Assembly (NCBI GenBank): GCA_050742015.1
Contig: JBOGEV010000014.1
Coordinates: 41,657 to 105,656 of the forward strand
DNA from: JARDZU01 sp050742015
GTDB lineage: Bacteria; Actinomycetota; Acidimicrobiia; Spongiisociales; ZC4RG35
Direction of reading: 5' to 3'
Length of the DNA stretch: 64,000 nucleotides
Shown here: positions 15,712 through 24,028 of the stretch, in pieces
Numbering within the stretch: the stretch's first letter is position 1
Layout: each line of letters begins with the position of its first letter
The notes under the pieces: generated by a model
Told to the model about the DNA's origin: nothing
Databases searched by the model: none
What the model saw: the letters and a program-made list of their open reading frames with translations, nothing else
Position numbers and translations under genes: made by a program

Positions 15712-17851
15712 CCGGATTCAGGCGACATTCGAAGATGTCGTCACTGCCTTCGCGGACCATCACCCCGATAGCGACACCGGGCTGCTGAGAAGGGCCTACG
15801 AGGTTGCGGCCGAGGCCCACCACGGACAGGTCCGAAAGACCGGTGACGCCTACATCACCCACCCGGTGGCGGTGGCTCACATGTTGGCCGAATACGGGCT
15901 CGACGAGCCCACGTTGGCCGCCGCCCTTCTCCACGACACGGTGGAGGACACGTCGCTCACCCTGAGCGATCTCTCGTTGCAGTTCGGAGACGAGATCGCC
16001 CGTCTCATCGATGGGGTGACCAAGCTGGACCGGGTTCGCTACTCGAACCGGGAGCAAGCCCAAGCCGCGACGATCCGCAAGATGGTGGTGGCGATGGCAC
16101 AGGACGTCAGGGTGCTCATCATCAAGTTGTTCGACCGTCTTCACAACCTGCGCACGGTCCATGCCCTCCGTGACGAGAAGCAACGTCGGGTGGCCCAGGA
16201 AACCCTCGACGTGTATGCCCCCCTTGCCCATCGTCTCGGGGTCCAGGAGATCAAACACGAGTTCGAGGACCGCTGCTTTGCCATTCTCTACCCCGGTCCC
16301 AACGCCGAGATCCAGGCCAAACTGGCGGAACGGGCCCCCGAGCGGGAGGCGTTCATCGAGAAGATGATCGAAGAGGTCGCGGGCATCCTGGCCGATTCCG
16401 GTATCGAAGCCGAAGTCACCGGTCGCCCCAAGCACCAGTATTCGATCTACCGCAAGATGCGAGAGCAGAACCGGCCGTTCGAGGACATCCACGACCTCAT
16501 CGGGATCCGGATCACAACCCCCACCATGCGCGACTGCTACGCCGCCTTGGGCCTGATCCACAGTCATTGGGTCCCGGTCACCGGGCGCTTCAAGGACTAC
16601 ATCGCAATGCCCAAGATCAACCTCTACCAGTCGCTTCACACCACGGTGATCGGCCCCGACGGCAAACCCCTCGAAGTCCAGATCCGCACCGAGGAAATGC
16701 ATCAACGCGCCGAGGCGGGGATCGCGGCCCACTGGAGATACAAGGAAGGCGAGGCAGGACAGCTGCCCCGGATGGACTTCATCTCCTGGGGTGGGGACGA
16801 GGACCCTGAGGAGTTCCTGGCCAACCTCAAACTGGACCTCTATCAGGACGAGGTGTTCGTCCTCACGCCGGGAGGCGACGTGAAGCCTCTGCCTGCCGGT
16901 TCGACGGCCATCGATTTTGCCTACTCGGTGCACACCGAGGTTGGTCACCGTTGCGTCGGGGCCAAGGTGAACGGGAGGCTGGTCCCGCTGTCCACACGAC
17001 TCCAGTCGGGAGACATCATCGAAGTGCTGACGTCGAAGGCGATGGAGGCCGGGCCGAGTCGGGATTGGCTCGCGTTCGTCCGCACCGGCCGTGCCAAATC
17101 CAAGATCAAGCAGTGGTTCACAAAGGAGAGACGCGACCAGGCACTCTCCGAGGGCAAAGAGGCGGTGCAGACGCTGTTCAAACGTGAGGCTTCGACTCTG
17201 TCGGCTGCGGAGAAGGAGCGTCTTCTCGAGTCGATCTCGGCGGAGCTTGGGCAGAAGGACGTCGAAGCACTGCAGGTCGGCCTCGGCGAGGGAACGGTTT
17301 CGATCGACTCCGTGGCGACCCGGCTGTCGCGACTGATCAACCCCGAGGTCGAAGATGATTTCTTCCAGCCCCGGCGTCGTCGCTCGTTCGACACGGCCCA
17401 GGTCGTGGTCGAGGGTCAGGATGACATGCTCATTCACCTCGCCCGGTGTTGTTCCCCGGTGCCTGGCGATGAGATCGTCGGCTACGTGACCGTCGGGCGC
17501 GGCGTATCTGTGCATCGGGCCGAGTGCACCAATGTCTCCTACCTCTCTGAGCGGCGGGAGCGGACCGTCGACGTCTCCTGGCCCCCGCAGGCGACGGCCG
17601 CATTCGTGGTGTGGATCCAGGTCGAAGCGCTCGACCGGACCCGTCTCCTCAGGGACGTGACCAGCGTGGTCAGCGACACCGGGGGCAACATCACCGCCTC
17701 TTCGACGAATACCGGTGAGGACCGTGTCGCCATCCTGCGCTACGAGGTCGAGCTCTCCGACCCGAGCCAGCTCCCCAAGTTGCTGGCCGACCTGCGCGGT
17801 GTCGACGGGGTGTTCTCGGCTTTCCGCCTTGCCACCGACCCTTCCTCCTGA
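15689..17851 (+). CDS. relA: Bifunctional (p)ppGpp synthetase/hydrolase, RelA/SpoT family
   Basis: Controls the stringent-response alarmone. About 720 residues. The HD hydrolase domain has HD at 82-83 and ED at 86-87 (LLHDTVEDT). The synthetase domain contains RFKDYIAMPKINLYQSLHTT at 300-319, whose RXKD loop is the type found in bifunctional enzymes. TGS (from about 400) and a C-terminal ACT domain (about 640-715) follow. The ATG at 15689 lies inside the end of apt; another in-frame ATG at 15656 adds an unconserved extension. The next gene overlaps its stop by one base. Confidence 0.95.
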   Translation: MPSSPTTDRIQATFEDVVTAFADHHPDSDTGLLRRAYEVAAEAHHGQVRKTGDAYITHPVAVAHMLAEYGLDEPTLAAALLHDTVEDTSLTLSDLSLQFGDEIARLIDGVTKLDRVRYSNREQAQAATIRKMVVAMAQDVRVLIIKLFDRLHNLRTVHALRDEKQRRVAQETLDVYAPLAHRLGVQEIKHEFEDRCFAILYPGPNAEIQAKLAERAPEREAFIEKMIEEVAGILADSGIEAEVTGRPKHQYSIYRKMREQNRPFEDIHDLIGIRITTPTMRDCYAALGLIHSHWVPVTGRFKDYIAMPKINLYQSLHTTVIGPDGKPLEVQIRTEEMHQRAEAGIAAHWRYKEGEAGQLPRMDFISWGGDEDPEEFLANLKLDLYQDEVFVLTPGGDVKPLPAGSTAIDFAYSVHTEVGHRCVGAKVNGRLVPLSTRLQSGDIIEVLTSKAMEAGPSRDWLAFVRTGRAKSKIKQWFTKERRDQALSEGKEAVQTLFKREASTLSAAEKERLLESISAELGQKDVEALQVGLGEGTVSIDSVATRLSRLINPEVEDDFFQPRRRRSFDTAQVVVEGQDDMLIHLARCCSPVPGDEIVGYVTVGRGVSVHRAECTNVSYLSERRERTVDVSWPPQATAAFVVWIQVEALDRTRLLRDVTSVVSDTGGNITASSTNTGEDRVAILRYEVELSDPSQLPKLLADLRGVDGVFSAFRLATDPSS

Positions 17852-18504
17852 TGCTCATCATCCGGATGCCGGCCTGGCTGGCGGAGACCAACGCCTTCGT
17901 CGTGGCCGAGGAGCGGGGCGGGCCCGCCGTCGTGGTCGATGCTCCGCCCGACCCGGACGGTATCGGGGCGGTGCTCGTCGAGCACGATCTCTCCCTGGCT
18001 GCCGTTCTCCTCACCCACGGACACGTCGATCACACCGGTGGAAGTGGTCAGCTGGCTCGGACGCATGGGGCCACCGTGTACGTCCACCCCGATGACGACT
18101 TCCTGACACTTCACCCGACCGAGCAGGTGAGAGCCATGTTCGGCATGATCCCACCCGGTGTCTACGACGTCCCGGACAAGTTCGATGGTTTGTCCGATGG
18201 TGACCTCCTCCGTCTGGCAGGGCTCGCCATCGAGGTCCGCCAGACTCCGGGACACACACCGGGCCACTGTTGCTTCTACGTCGAAGACCAGGAGACCTTG
18301 TTCTCAGGCGACCAGTTGTTTGCAGGAAGTGTTGGACGGACCGACTTGCCGAGGGGCTCGTGGGCTGACCTGATGGCCTCGATGCGAGAGCGGGTGATGA
18401 CTCTGCCCGACGAGACCAGGGTCCTGCCCGGTCACGGCCCGGAGACGACGATCGGGAAGGAGCGGGCTGACAACCCGTTCCGGGGGGAGTGGGAGCGCAT
18501 CTAG
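17851..18504 (+). CDS. Metallo-beta-lactamase-fold hydrolase (glyoxalase II-like)
   Basis: 217 residues with the zinc motif HXHXDH as His56-x-His58-x-Asp60-His61. A further metal-ligand block is TPGHTPGHCCFYVE, followed by FSGDQLF and a terminal LPGHGPETTIGKE. The family includes hydroxyacylglutathione and other thioester hydrolases. Its position after relA matches mycobacterial Rv2581c, annotated as glyoxalase II, but the substrate is not certain. The start ATG overlaps the relA stop by one base. Confidence 0.85.
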   Translation: MLIIRMPAWLAETNAFVVAEERGGPAVVVDAPPDPDGIGAVLVEHDLSLAAVLLTHGHVDHTGGSGQLARTHGATVYVHPDDDFLTLHPTEQVRAMFGMIPPGVYDVPDKFDGLSDGDLLRLAGLAIEVRQTPGHTPGHCCFYVEDQETLFSGDQLFAGSVGRTDLPRGSWADLMASMRERVMTLPDETRVLPGHGPETTIGKERADNPFRGEWERI

Positions 18505-18629
18505 AGCGGGTCGGAGGTATTGATGCCGCCGGAGCCGTAGAACGACGTTGCACCTGAGACCCAGACCGCCGCCGCGGTTGCGATTGTCACCGCGACCTTC
18601 TCGCTGGGCGTTCGTCGCCGCATGAACAT
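18501..18629 (-). CDS. Possible 42-aa single-span membrane peptide
   Basis: A short minus-strand frame reading MFMRRRTPSEKV, then a hydrophobic run (about residues 12-31) and a polar tail ending TSDPL. It fills the gap after the metallo-hydrolase and overlaps that gene's stop by four bases. No clear ribosome site or -10 element was seen, so this is only a candidate. Confidence 0.25.
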   Translation of the reverse strand: MFMRRRTPSEKVAVTIATAAAVWVSGATSFYGSGGINTSDPL

Positions 18630-18689
18630 GGCCTTGGTTGACCTTGGTGGAGATTCCGGTCATCTCAGGGAGTCGCCAACAACTGGGGT

Positions 18690-18695
18690 TAGTTT
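18690..18695 (+). promoter_or_regulatory. Putative -10 element (TAGTTT) for the small lipoprotein gene
   Basis: TAGTTT ends six bases before the ATG at 18702, the usual leaderless spacing in this window. Confidence 0.45.
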
Positions 18696-18701
18696 GAGGT
18701 C

Positions 18702-18947
18702 ATGGATTGGAGGTCTGCGGCGCTGGCGGTGTTGCTCGCCTCGATGCTGCTCCTGGGGTGCCAGCAACTCGACGACTTTGGGTGCCCTGAGGGAAGTCGA
18801 TGGCCGGGTCGTCCAGATTGCCGGCCGGTCGGAACGACCGTCACCAGTGTCGTGGATTGCGATCCCGACGGTGACGCGTGCCTCGAAACTCGTCGCTACG
18901 ACGAGGTGGGCGAGTCGGGTCAGCGCGAGGTCGCGTGGCGTAACTGA
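18702..18947 (+). CDS. Small predicted lipoprotein (81 aa)
   Basis: Family not recognised. The N-terminus is a lipoprotein signal: MDWRSAALAVLLASMLLLGC, with lipobox LLGC and the acceptor Cys at 20. The mature 62 residues are polar and hold four further cysteines (27, 40, 53 and 60), which could form two disulfides. The protein would be anchored to the outer face of the membrane. It stands alone between the metallo-hydrolase and hisS, with its own TAGTTT element. Confidence 0.65.
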   Translation: MDWRSAALAVLLASMLLLGCQQLDDFGCPEGSRWPGRPDCRPVGTTVTSVVDCDPDGDACLETRRYDEVGESGQREVAWRN

Positions 18948-19030
18948 ACGAGGACGAGAGACCCATCGTCTCTCCCCAAGCGTGGGGAATACTGCCACAG
19001 GCGGGGAAGGGGGAACCTCTTGGCCCTCAC

Positions 19031-19036
19031 TAACCT
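19031..19036 (+). promoter_or_regulatory. Putative -10 element (TAACCT) for leaderless hisS
   Basis: TAACCT ends ten bases before the ATG at 19047. It lies inside the longer open frame from 19020, which argues for the ATG as the true start. Confidence 0.45.
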
Positions 19037-19046
19037 CTCCGGCCCC

Positions 19047-20261
19047 ATGAGCTTTCGGCCACCCAAGGGCACCGATGACATCGGCGCGCCCCAATCGCAT
19101 GTATGGCGCGATGTGCTACGGGACTGGGAGGTCTGGGCGGATCGCTTCGGGTACCCGCTGGTCATCACGCCGATCTTCGAATCGACCGAGCTGTTCGAGC
19201 GGGGTGTTGGCGACGACACCGAGGTCGTCACGAAGCAGATGTACACCTTCGCCGATCGCGGGGGGCGGTCGGTGACCCTGCGCCCGGAAGGGACCGCAGG
19301 CGTGGTCCGTGCCTTCCTCGACTCGGGGGAGAAGGGCGCCTGGAAAGGCGCCTACTCCGGGCCGATGTTCCGCTACGAGCGGCCGCAGGCGGGACGACGC
19401 CGTCAGTTCTGGCAGGTCGGGGTGGAATACCTCGATGTGGAGGGACCGGCCGCCGATGCCGAGGTGATCGAGCTCGGTTATCGCTTCCTGACCGCGGTTT
19501 CGGTGCCGGGATTGGAGGTGGTCCTCAACTCGCTCGGAGACGAGGTGTGCCGCCCCGGATACGTGACCCTCCTTCGCTCCTTCCTCGATGTGAATCGGGA
19601 CCGGCTCTGTGATGACTCGGTGTCGCTGATCGAGGTCAATCCGCTGCGGGTGCTCGACTGCAAGGTCTGTGCCCCGGTTCTGATCGAGGCCCCCGCCATG
19701 AAGGACCATCTCTGTGAACCGTGCGCCGCCCACTACGACGAGGTCAAGACCGCTCTCGGCCGGCTCGAGATCCCGTTTCGAGAAGACGGAAGGCTGGTTC
19801 GCGGCCTCGACTATTACACCCGAACCGCCTTTGAGTACCTGGCCACCGATCTCGACGCCGCCCAGAACGCGGTCGGTGGCGGAGGGCGATATGACGGGCT
19901 GGCCGAGGCGATCGGCGGGCGCCGCGCCCCGGGTGTGGGCTTCGCCCTTGGCATCGATCGGATCATCCTGGCCTCCAAGCTCGAGCCGGAGCCGAACGTC
20001 GACGTGTACCTGATATCCGAGACCGGTCCCGGCGACGCCCTGGTGGCAGCATCGGCGCTGCGGCGAGGGGGCCTCCGGGTCAACCTCGATACCGAGGGAC
20101 GCTCGGTCAAGGCGCAATTCCGCACCGCCGGGAGATCCCGGGCCGCGGCGTTGGTGGTTCTTTCGGTAGGAGGAGGCGATGTCGACGTGAGGATCGACGA
20201 CGAGAGAACGCAGATGCCGCTCGACGACGTGGCTGCCTGGCTGGAAGGACGGCTCCGATGA
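19047..20261 (+). CDS. hisS: Histidyl-tRNA synthetase
   Basis: Class II synthetase of 404 residues charging tRNA-His. It begins MSFRPPKGTDDIG, the usual start. Motif 2 is YSGPMFRYERPQAGRRRQFWQ, the histidine-binding motif is LVRGLDYYTRTAFEY, and motif 3 is GVGFALGIDRI. An anticodon-binding domain follows. A TTG at 19020 would add nine residues not seen in the family. Its stop overlaps aspS (ATGA), and hisS-aspS adjacency is common. Confidence 0.96.
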   Translation: MSFRPPKGTDDIGAPQSHVWRDVLRDWEVWADRFGYPLVITPIFESTELFERGVGDDTEVVTKQMYTFADRGGRSVTLRPEGTAGVVRAFLDSGEKGAWKGAYSGPMFRYERPQAGRRRQFWQVGVEYLDVEGPAADAEVIELGYRFLTAVSVPGLEVVLNSLGDEVCRPGYVTLLRSFLDVNRDRLCDDSVSLIEVNPLRVLDCKVCAPVLIEAPAMKDHLCEPCAAHYDEVKTALGRLEIPFREDGRLVRGLDYYTRTAFEYLATDLDAAQNAVGGGGRYDGLAEAIGGRRAPGVGFALGIDRIILASKLEPEPNVDVYLISETGPGDALVAASALRRGGLRVNLDTEGRSVKAQFRTAGRSRAAALVVLSVGGGDVDVRIDDERTQMPLDDVAAWLEGRLR

Positions 20262-22027
20262 GGACCCATGCCGCGGGCGCGCTACGCCCCGATCACATCG
20301 GCCAGGAAGTGACCGTCGCCGGCTGGGTGCAACGTCGTCGCGACCACGGCGGCATCGCATTTCTCGACATCCGAGATGCCTCCGGCGTGGTCCAGGTTGT
20401 CGCCGACCCCACCGACCACCCGGAAGTGGCCGAGCTGAAGATGGAATATTGCGTCTCGGTCACCGGGGAGGTGCGGCCCCGCCCTGAGGGCACCGAGAAC
20501 CCCGACCTGCCCACCGGATTGGTGGAGATCGGGGCCGAGCAACTCACCGTGCTCTCCCCGGCGGAGACACTGCCTTTCATGATCGACGACCGGGTAGAGA
20601 TCGACGAGAGAGCCCGGCTCCGTTATCGCTATCTCGACCTCCGACGTCCCCGAATGGCGGCCAACCTCAGGGCCCGTTCCCGGGCGACGGCGGCGATACG
20701 ACGAACCCTCGACGCGCAGGGATTCCTCGAGGTGGAGACCCCGACCCTGATCAACAGCACCCCGGAAGGGGCCCGGGACATGCTCGTGCCTTCCCGGCTT
20801 CGGGCCGGCGAGTTCTATGCCTTGCCCCAGTCGCCCCAGCTGTTCAAACAGCTCCTGATGATCTCGGGAGTGGAGCGCTACTTCCAAATCGCTCACTGCT
20901 ATCGGGACGAGGACTTCCGCGCCGATCGCCAGCTCGAGTTCACCCAGCTCGACCTCGAAGGGTCGTTTTGGGAACGCGACGACGTGCTCGACGCAATCGA
21001 GAGTGTCCTCTCTGCGGCGGTCAGGGAACTGCGTGGTGTCGACACCCCCCACCCCTTCCCGCGTCTCACCTGGCAGGAGTGTATGGACCGGTTCGGGACC
21101 GACAAGCCCGATCTGAGGATCGGCGCCGAAATCGTCGACCTCTCTGGCCTGTTCGCCTCGACCGAGTTTGGGGTCTTCAAGACCGCCCTCGCCGGTGGTG
21201 GGACGGTGCGCGGCCTCAACGCAGGGCACCAGGACTGGTCACGGGCCCGGGCCGACGGCTTGACCGAACGCGCCAAGGAGCTGGGGGCCAAGGGCCTGGT
21301 GTGGGGAGTTGTGGAAGAAGATGGCTCCCTGCGCTCGCCAGTGGCCAAGTTCCTGGATGACACGGAGTTGTCCGGGATCAACAGCTCGCTCTCCGCCAGG
21401 CCCGGTGATGTGCTGCTCATCATGGCTGACCGCTGGCGGCTGGCCGTGGAGGTCCTGGGGACGCTTCGCAACGACCTGCTTCGACCCACCGGCCACGATG
21501 ACCTGGCCTTTCTCTGGGTGATCGACTTCCCGCTGTTCGAAGCGGAGGAGGACGGGTCGCTCACGTTCTCCCATCATCCCTTCACCTCACCCGTCTCACT
21601 CGATGACATGCGGGACAATCCGGTCGGCGCTCTCTCCCAGGCCTACGACGTGGTGCTCAATGGGGTCGAGCTCGGCTCCGGCTCGGTCCGGATCCATGAC
21701 CCTGCGGTCCAGATCCAGGTGTTCGAGATTCTCGGGATCGACTCCGAAACCGCCGAGCGAAGGTTCGGGTGGTTCCTGGAGGCGCTCCGCTACGGGACAC
21801 CGCCTCACGCCGGGTTCGCCTTCGGGATCGATCGTCTGGTGATGGTGCTGCAAGGAGAAGCCTCGATCCGCGAGGTCATCCCCTTCCCCAAGACCCAGAG
21901 CGGCGTCGACCCCATGACCGGGGCCCCGACCTGGGTCGAGGACTCACAGCTCGACGAGCTCGGCATCGCGCTCACGAACGCGGCGTTGGCGCGGCGCGCG
22001 GAGGACGATGAAACAGACAAAGGCTGA
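20258..22027 (+). CDS. aspS: Aspartyl-tRNA synthetase, probably non-discriminating
   Basis: A 589-residue bacterial-type class II AspRS with N-terminal OB fold, catalytic core (SPQLFKQLLMISGVERYFQI), GAD insertion and motif 3 (GFAFGIDRLVM). The residue after QRRRD is His30. In published work His at this site marks AspRS enzymes that also charge tRNA-Asn, which then needs GatCAB; discriminating E. coli AspRS has Leu. Mycobacterial AspRS shares the His. Non-discriminating activity is therefore predicted, not shown. The start overlaps the hisS stop. Confidence 0.95.
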   Translation: MRTHAAGALRPDHIGQEVTVAGWVQRRRDHGGIAFLDIRDASGVVQVVADPTDHPEVAELKMEYCVSVTGEVRPRPEGTENPDLPTGLVEIGAEQLTVLSPAETLPFMIDDRVEIDERARLRYRYLDLRRPRMAANLRARSRATAAIRRTLDAQGFLEVETPTLINSTPEGARDMLVPSRLRAGEFYALPQSPQLFKQLLMISGVERYFQIAHCYRDEDFRADRQLEFTQLDLEGSFWERDDVLDAIESVLSAAVRELRGVDTPHPFPRLTWQECMDRFGTDKPDLRIGAEIVDLSGLFASTEFGVFKTALAGGGTVRGLNAGHQDWSRARADGLTERAKELGAKGLVWGVVEEDGSLRSPVAKFLDDTELSGINSSLSARPGDVLLIMADRWRLAVEVLGTLRNDLLRPTGHDDLAFLWVIDFPLFEAEEDGSLTFSHHPFTSPVSLDDMRDNPVGALSQAYDVVLNGVELGSGSVRIHDPAVQIQVFEILGIDSETAERRFGWFLEALRYGTPPHAGFAFGIDRLVMVLQGEASIREVIPFPKTQSGVDPMTGAPTWVEDSQLDELGIALTNAALARRAEDDETDKG

Positions 22028-22128
22028 CAAGACTGTGGTCACCAATTCCAGTCACAAATTCCCGATGGCACCAGAATGGGTGTGACCTGGTTCATCGAAG
22101 AGGTCTCCTGCTGCACAGGAGGTGCCCC
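22028..22128 (+). other. Intergenic gap after aspS
   Basis: 101 bases. Apart from a strong AGGAGGT ribosome site at its end for the next gene, no recognisable element was seen. Confidence 0.4.
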
Positions 22129-22377
22129 ATGGCAGAGACATCGGAACACAGAGACAAGATCCAGCGCAGTTTGGAGGACATCCATAGGTCGTTGGTGGCG
22201 GTATCGATGAAGCTGGCACAGCTCGCCCTCGACGCCGAGACCGACACTGAGCTGGGTACCGCCCTCGAGGATGGGATGACGGCCCTGGCGCCACTCACCG
22301 AACGCCTCGAGAGTCTCGAATCCTCATATCAGATGGAGACCAATCGCTTGAGGAACGAGGGAGAGCTCTCGGCTTGA
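22129..22377 (+). CDS. Hypothetical helical protein (82 aa)
   Basis: Not recognised. An ATG with AGGAGGT six bases upstream starts an 82-residue acidic, almost wholly helical protein with heptad-like spacing of Leu, Val and Met in residues 10-40 and 50-75. A short coiled coil or small helical bundle is likely. There are no membrane spans, cysteines or catalytic motif. The strong ribosome site argues that it is real. Confidence 0.6.
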   Translation: MAETSEHRDKIQRSLEDIHRSLVAVSMKLAQLALDAETDTELGTALEDGMTALAPLTERLESLESSYQMETNRLRNEGELSA

Positions 22378-22436
22378 GGGTGTTCAGCGACCTGATCTAG
22401 TGGCCGAGGGCCCAAACCAGGCCTTTGCCAAAGCGT

Positions 22437-22442
22437 TACCGT
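22437..22442 (+). promoter_or_regulatory. Putative -10 element (TACCGT) for leaderless rarA
   Basis: TACCGT ends seven bases before the rarA GTG at 22450; no ribosome site. Confidence 0.4.
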
Positions 22443-22449
22443 CTCTATC

Positions 22450-23787
22450 GTGAGCGACCTGTTCTCGGCGCGTGCGGACGACCTGACCGCTCGCGTCGCT
22501 CCTCTCGCCACCCGCATGCGGCCCCGTTCGCTCGATGAGGTCGTCGGCCAGCCGGCACTGATGGCGCCCGACGCCGCATTCCGTCGGGTGGTCGAATCAG
22601 GACGGCCGGTGTCGATGCTGCTCTGGGGGCCGCCCGGGACGGGTAAGACGACCCTGGCCCGCCTGGTCGCGACCAAGGCGGAGGCGGCCTTCGAGACCCT
22701 TTCCGCCACCTCGGCCGGGGTGAAGGACATTCGGGAGGTACTGGCCGCGGCCAAGAGCCGTCTTGCCACCGAGGAGAGACGCACCGTGTTGTTCCTCGAC
22801 GAGATCCACCGCTTCGCCAAGAATCAGCAGGACGCCCTGTTGCCCGGTGTGGAGGACGGCACGCTGATCCTGATTGGCGCCACCACGGAGAACCCCTTCT
22901 TCGAGGTGAACTCGCCCCTGATGAGCCGTATGACACTGTTCCGCCTCGAAGCGCTCACGCCCGACCAGGTGTCGGCACTGGCTCAACGTGCGCTGGACGA
23001 CTCGGAGCGGGGACTGGGCGAAATGGGGCTGAAGATCGATGGTGAGGCTGTCGAAGAGCTGGGCAACCGCACCGGTGGCGACGCCCGGCAGGCTCTCAAC
23101 GCACTGGAAGTCGCTGCCCTCCTGGCCGAGGGCGATCAGCGATCCAGTATCGGGATCGAGGACGTCGCCGAGGCCCTGCAGCGACGCATCGTCCGCTATG
23201 ACAAGGTCGGGGACCAGCATTACGACGTGATCTCGGCGTTCATCAAGAGCGTGCGCGGCTCGGACCCGGACGCCGCTTTGTACTGGCTGTTCCTCATGCT
23301 CGAAGGCGGGGAGGACCCCGAATTCATCGCCCGAAGGCTCATCATCCTCGCCGCGGAGGACGTCGGCCTCGCCGACCCGCACGCCCTGCCCCTAGCCATG
23401 GCGGCCGCGAACGCGCTGGCCTATGTCGGCCTGCCCGAGGCAGGATTTCACCTGTCGGAAGCAACGATCTATCTCGCCTCCGCCCCCAAGTCGAACTCCG
23501 TGGGCAGGGCGATGGCCAAGGCTCGTCAGCTCGTCGACGACGGCCCATCGCCGAGTGTGCCCGCTCACCTCCGCTCGGCCGCCTACCCCGGCGCCGAGAA
23601 GCTGGGTCATGGATCCGGCTACCGGTACTCACACGACTTCGAGGGCGGGGTGGTCGAACAGCAGTATTTTCCCGACGGCGTGCCGCCCGAGGTCCTGTAC
23701 GAGCCCGGGTCGCTGGGTGAAGAGGAGGCGATCAAGGCGCGTCTGGCCGCGATCGATCGGGTGCTCCGGCGTGATCGCGGCGGCTGA
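22450..23787 (+). CDS. rarA: Replication-associated recombination ATPase RarA (MgsA/WRNIP1 family)
   Basis: AAA+ protein that acts at stalled replication forks. 445 residues. Walker A is WGPPGTGKTT (about 59-67), Walker B LFLDEIHRFAKNQQDALL, sensor 1 LIGATTENPFFEVNSPL, and the C-terminal tetramerisation region includes HYDVISAFIKSVRGSDPDA and AEDVGLADP. The family is related to clamp loaders and RuvB, but these C-terminal motifs are specific to RarA. The GTG start is preceded by TACCGT. Confidence 0.95.
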   Translation: MSDLFSARADDLTARVAPLATRMRPRSLDEVVGQPALMAPDAAFRRVVESGRPVSMLLWGPPGTGKTTLARLVATKAEAAFETLSATSAGVKDIREVLAAAKSRLATEERRTVLFLDEIHRFAKNQQDALLPGVEDGTLILIGATTENPFFEVNSPLMSRMTLFRLEALTPDQVSALAQRALDDSERGLGEMGLKIDGEAVEELGNRTGGDARQALNALEVAALLAEGDQRSSIGIEDVAEALQRRIVRYDKVGDQHYDVISAFIKSVRGSDPDAALYWLFLMLEGGEDPEFIARRLIILAAEDVGLADPHALPLAMAAANALAYVGLPEAGFHLSEATIYLASAPKSNSVGRAMAKARQLVDDGPSPSVPAHLRSAAYPGAEKLGHGSGYRYSHDFEGGVVEQQYFPDGVPPEVLYEPGSLGEEEAIKARLAAIDRVLRRDRGG

Positions 23788-23791
23788 CAGG

Positions 23792-23797
23792 TAGCCT
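23792..23797 (+). promoter_or_regulatory. Putative -10 element (TAGCCT) for the 57-aa membrane protein
   Basis: TAGCCT ends six bases before ATG 23804, ideal leaderless spacing. Confidence 0.5.
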
Positions 23798-23803
23798 CCG
23801 AGC

Positions 23804-23977
23804 ATGTTCGACCGCATGTGGTGGTTCGTCACCGGCGTGATCGCCGGAGGATTTGTCACCGTGCGCGCCCTGCGGCGGCGACCGACTCCGGCTGAGTGGC
23901 GGGACGCGGCTGCCGCCACCGGCGCCGACCTGCTCGACTTCGCGGCTCGCGCGGTCCGGCCCAATAGGAGCCGGTAG
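23804..23977 (+). CDS. Small single-span membrane protein (57 aa)
   Basis: A short gene between rarA and alaS. It begins MFDRMWWFVTGVIAGGFVTV, one membrane helix (about residues 5-20), followed by RALRRRPTPAEW and an amphipathic helix. It resembles the small DUF6167-like proteins often found just upstream of alaS in actinobacteria; that match is from memory. A TAGCCT six bases upstream of the ATG supports expression. Function unknown. Confidence 0.6.
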   Translation: MFDRMWWFVTGVIAGGFVTVRALRRRPTPAEWRDAAAATGADLLDFAARAVRPNRSR

Positions 23978-23993
23978 AACTCCACCGCGTCGT

Positions 23994-23999
23994 TAACCT
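23994..23999 (+). promoter_or_regulatory. Putative -10 element (TAACCT) for alaS
   Basis: TAACCT 29 bases before the alaS TTG. Unlike most neighbours this would give a short leader of about 22 bases, containing AGGGA. Confidence 0.4.
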
Positions 24000-24028
24000 C
24001 GCTGCTCGCTTCGAGGGACAACATTCCG

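Noticed and set aside
15698..17515. Minus-strand frame opposite relA (605 codons)
   Set aside because: Shadow of the relA codon pattern; no conserved motif and no start signals.
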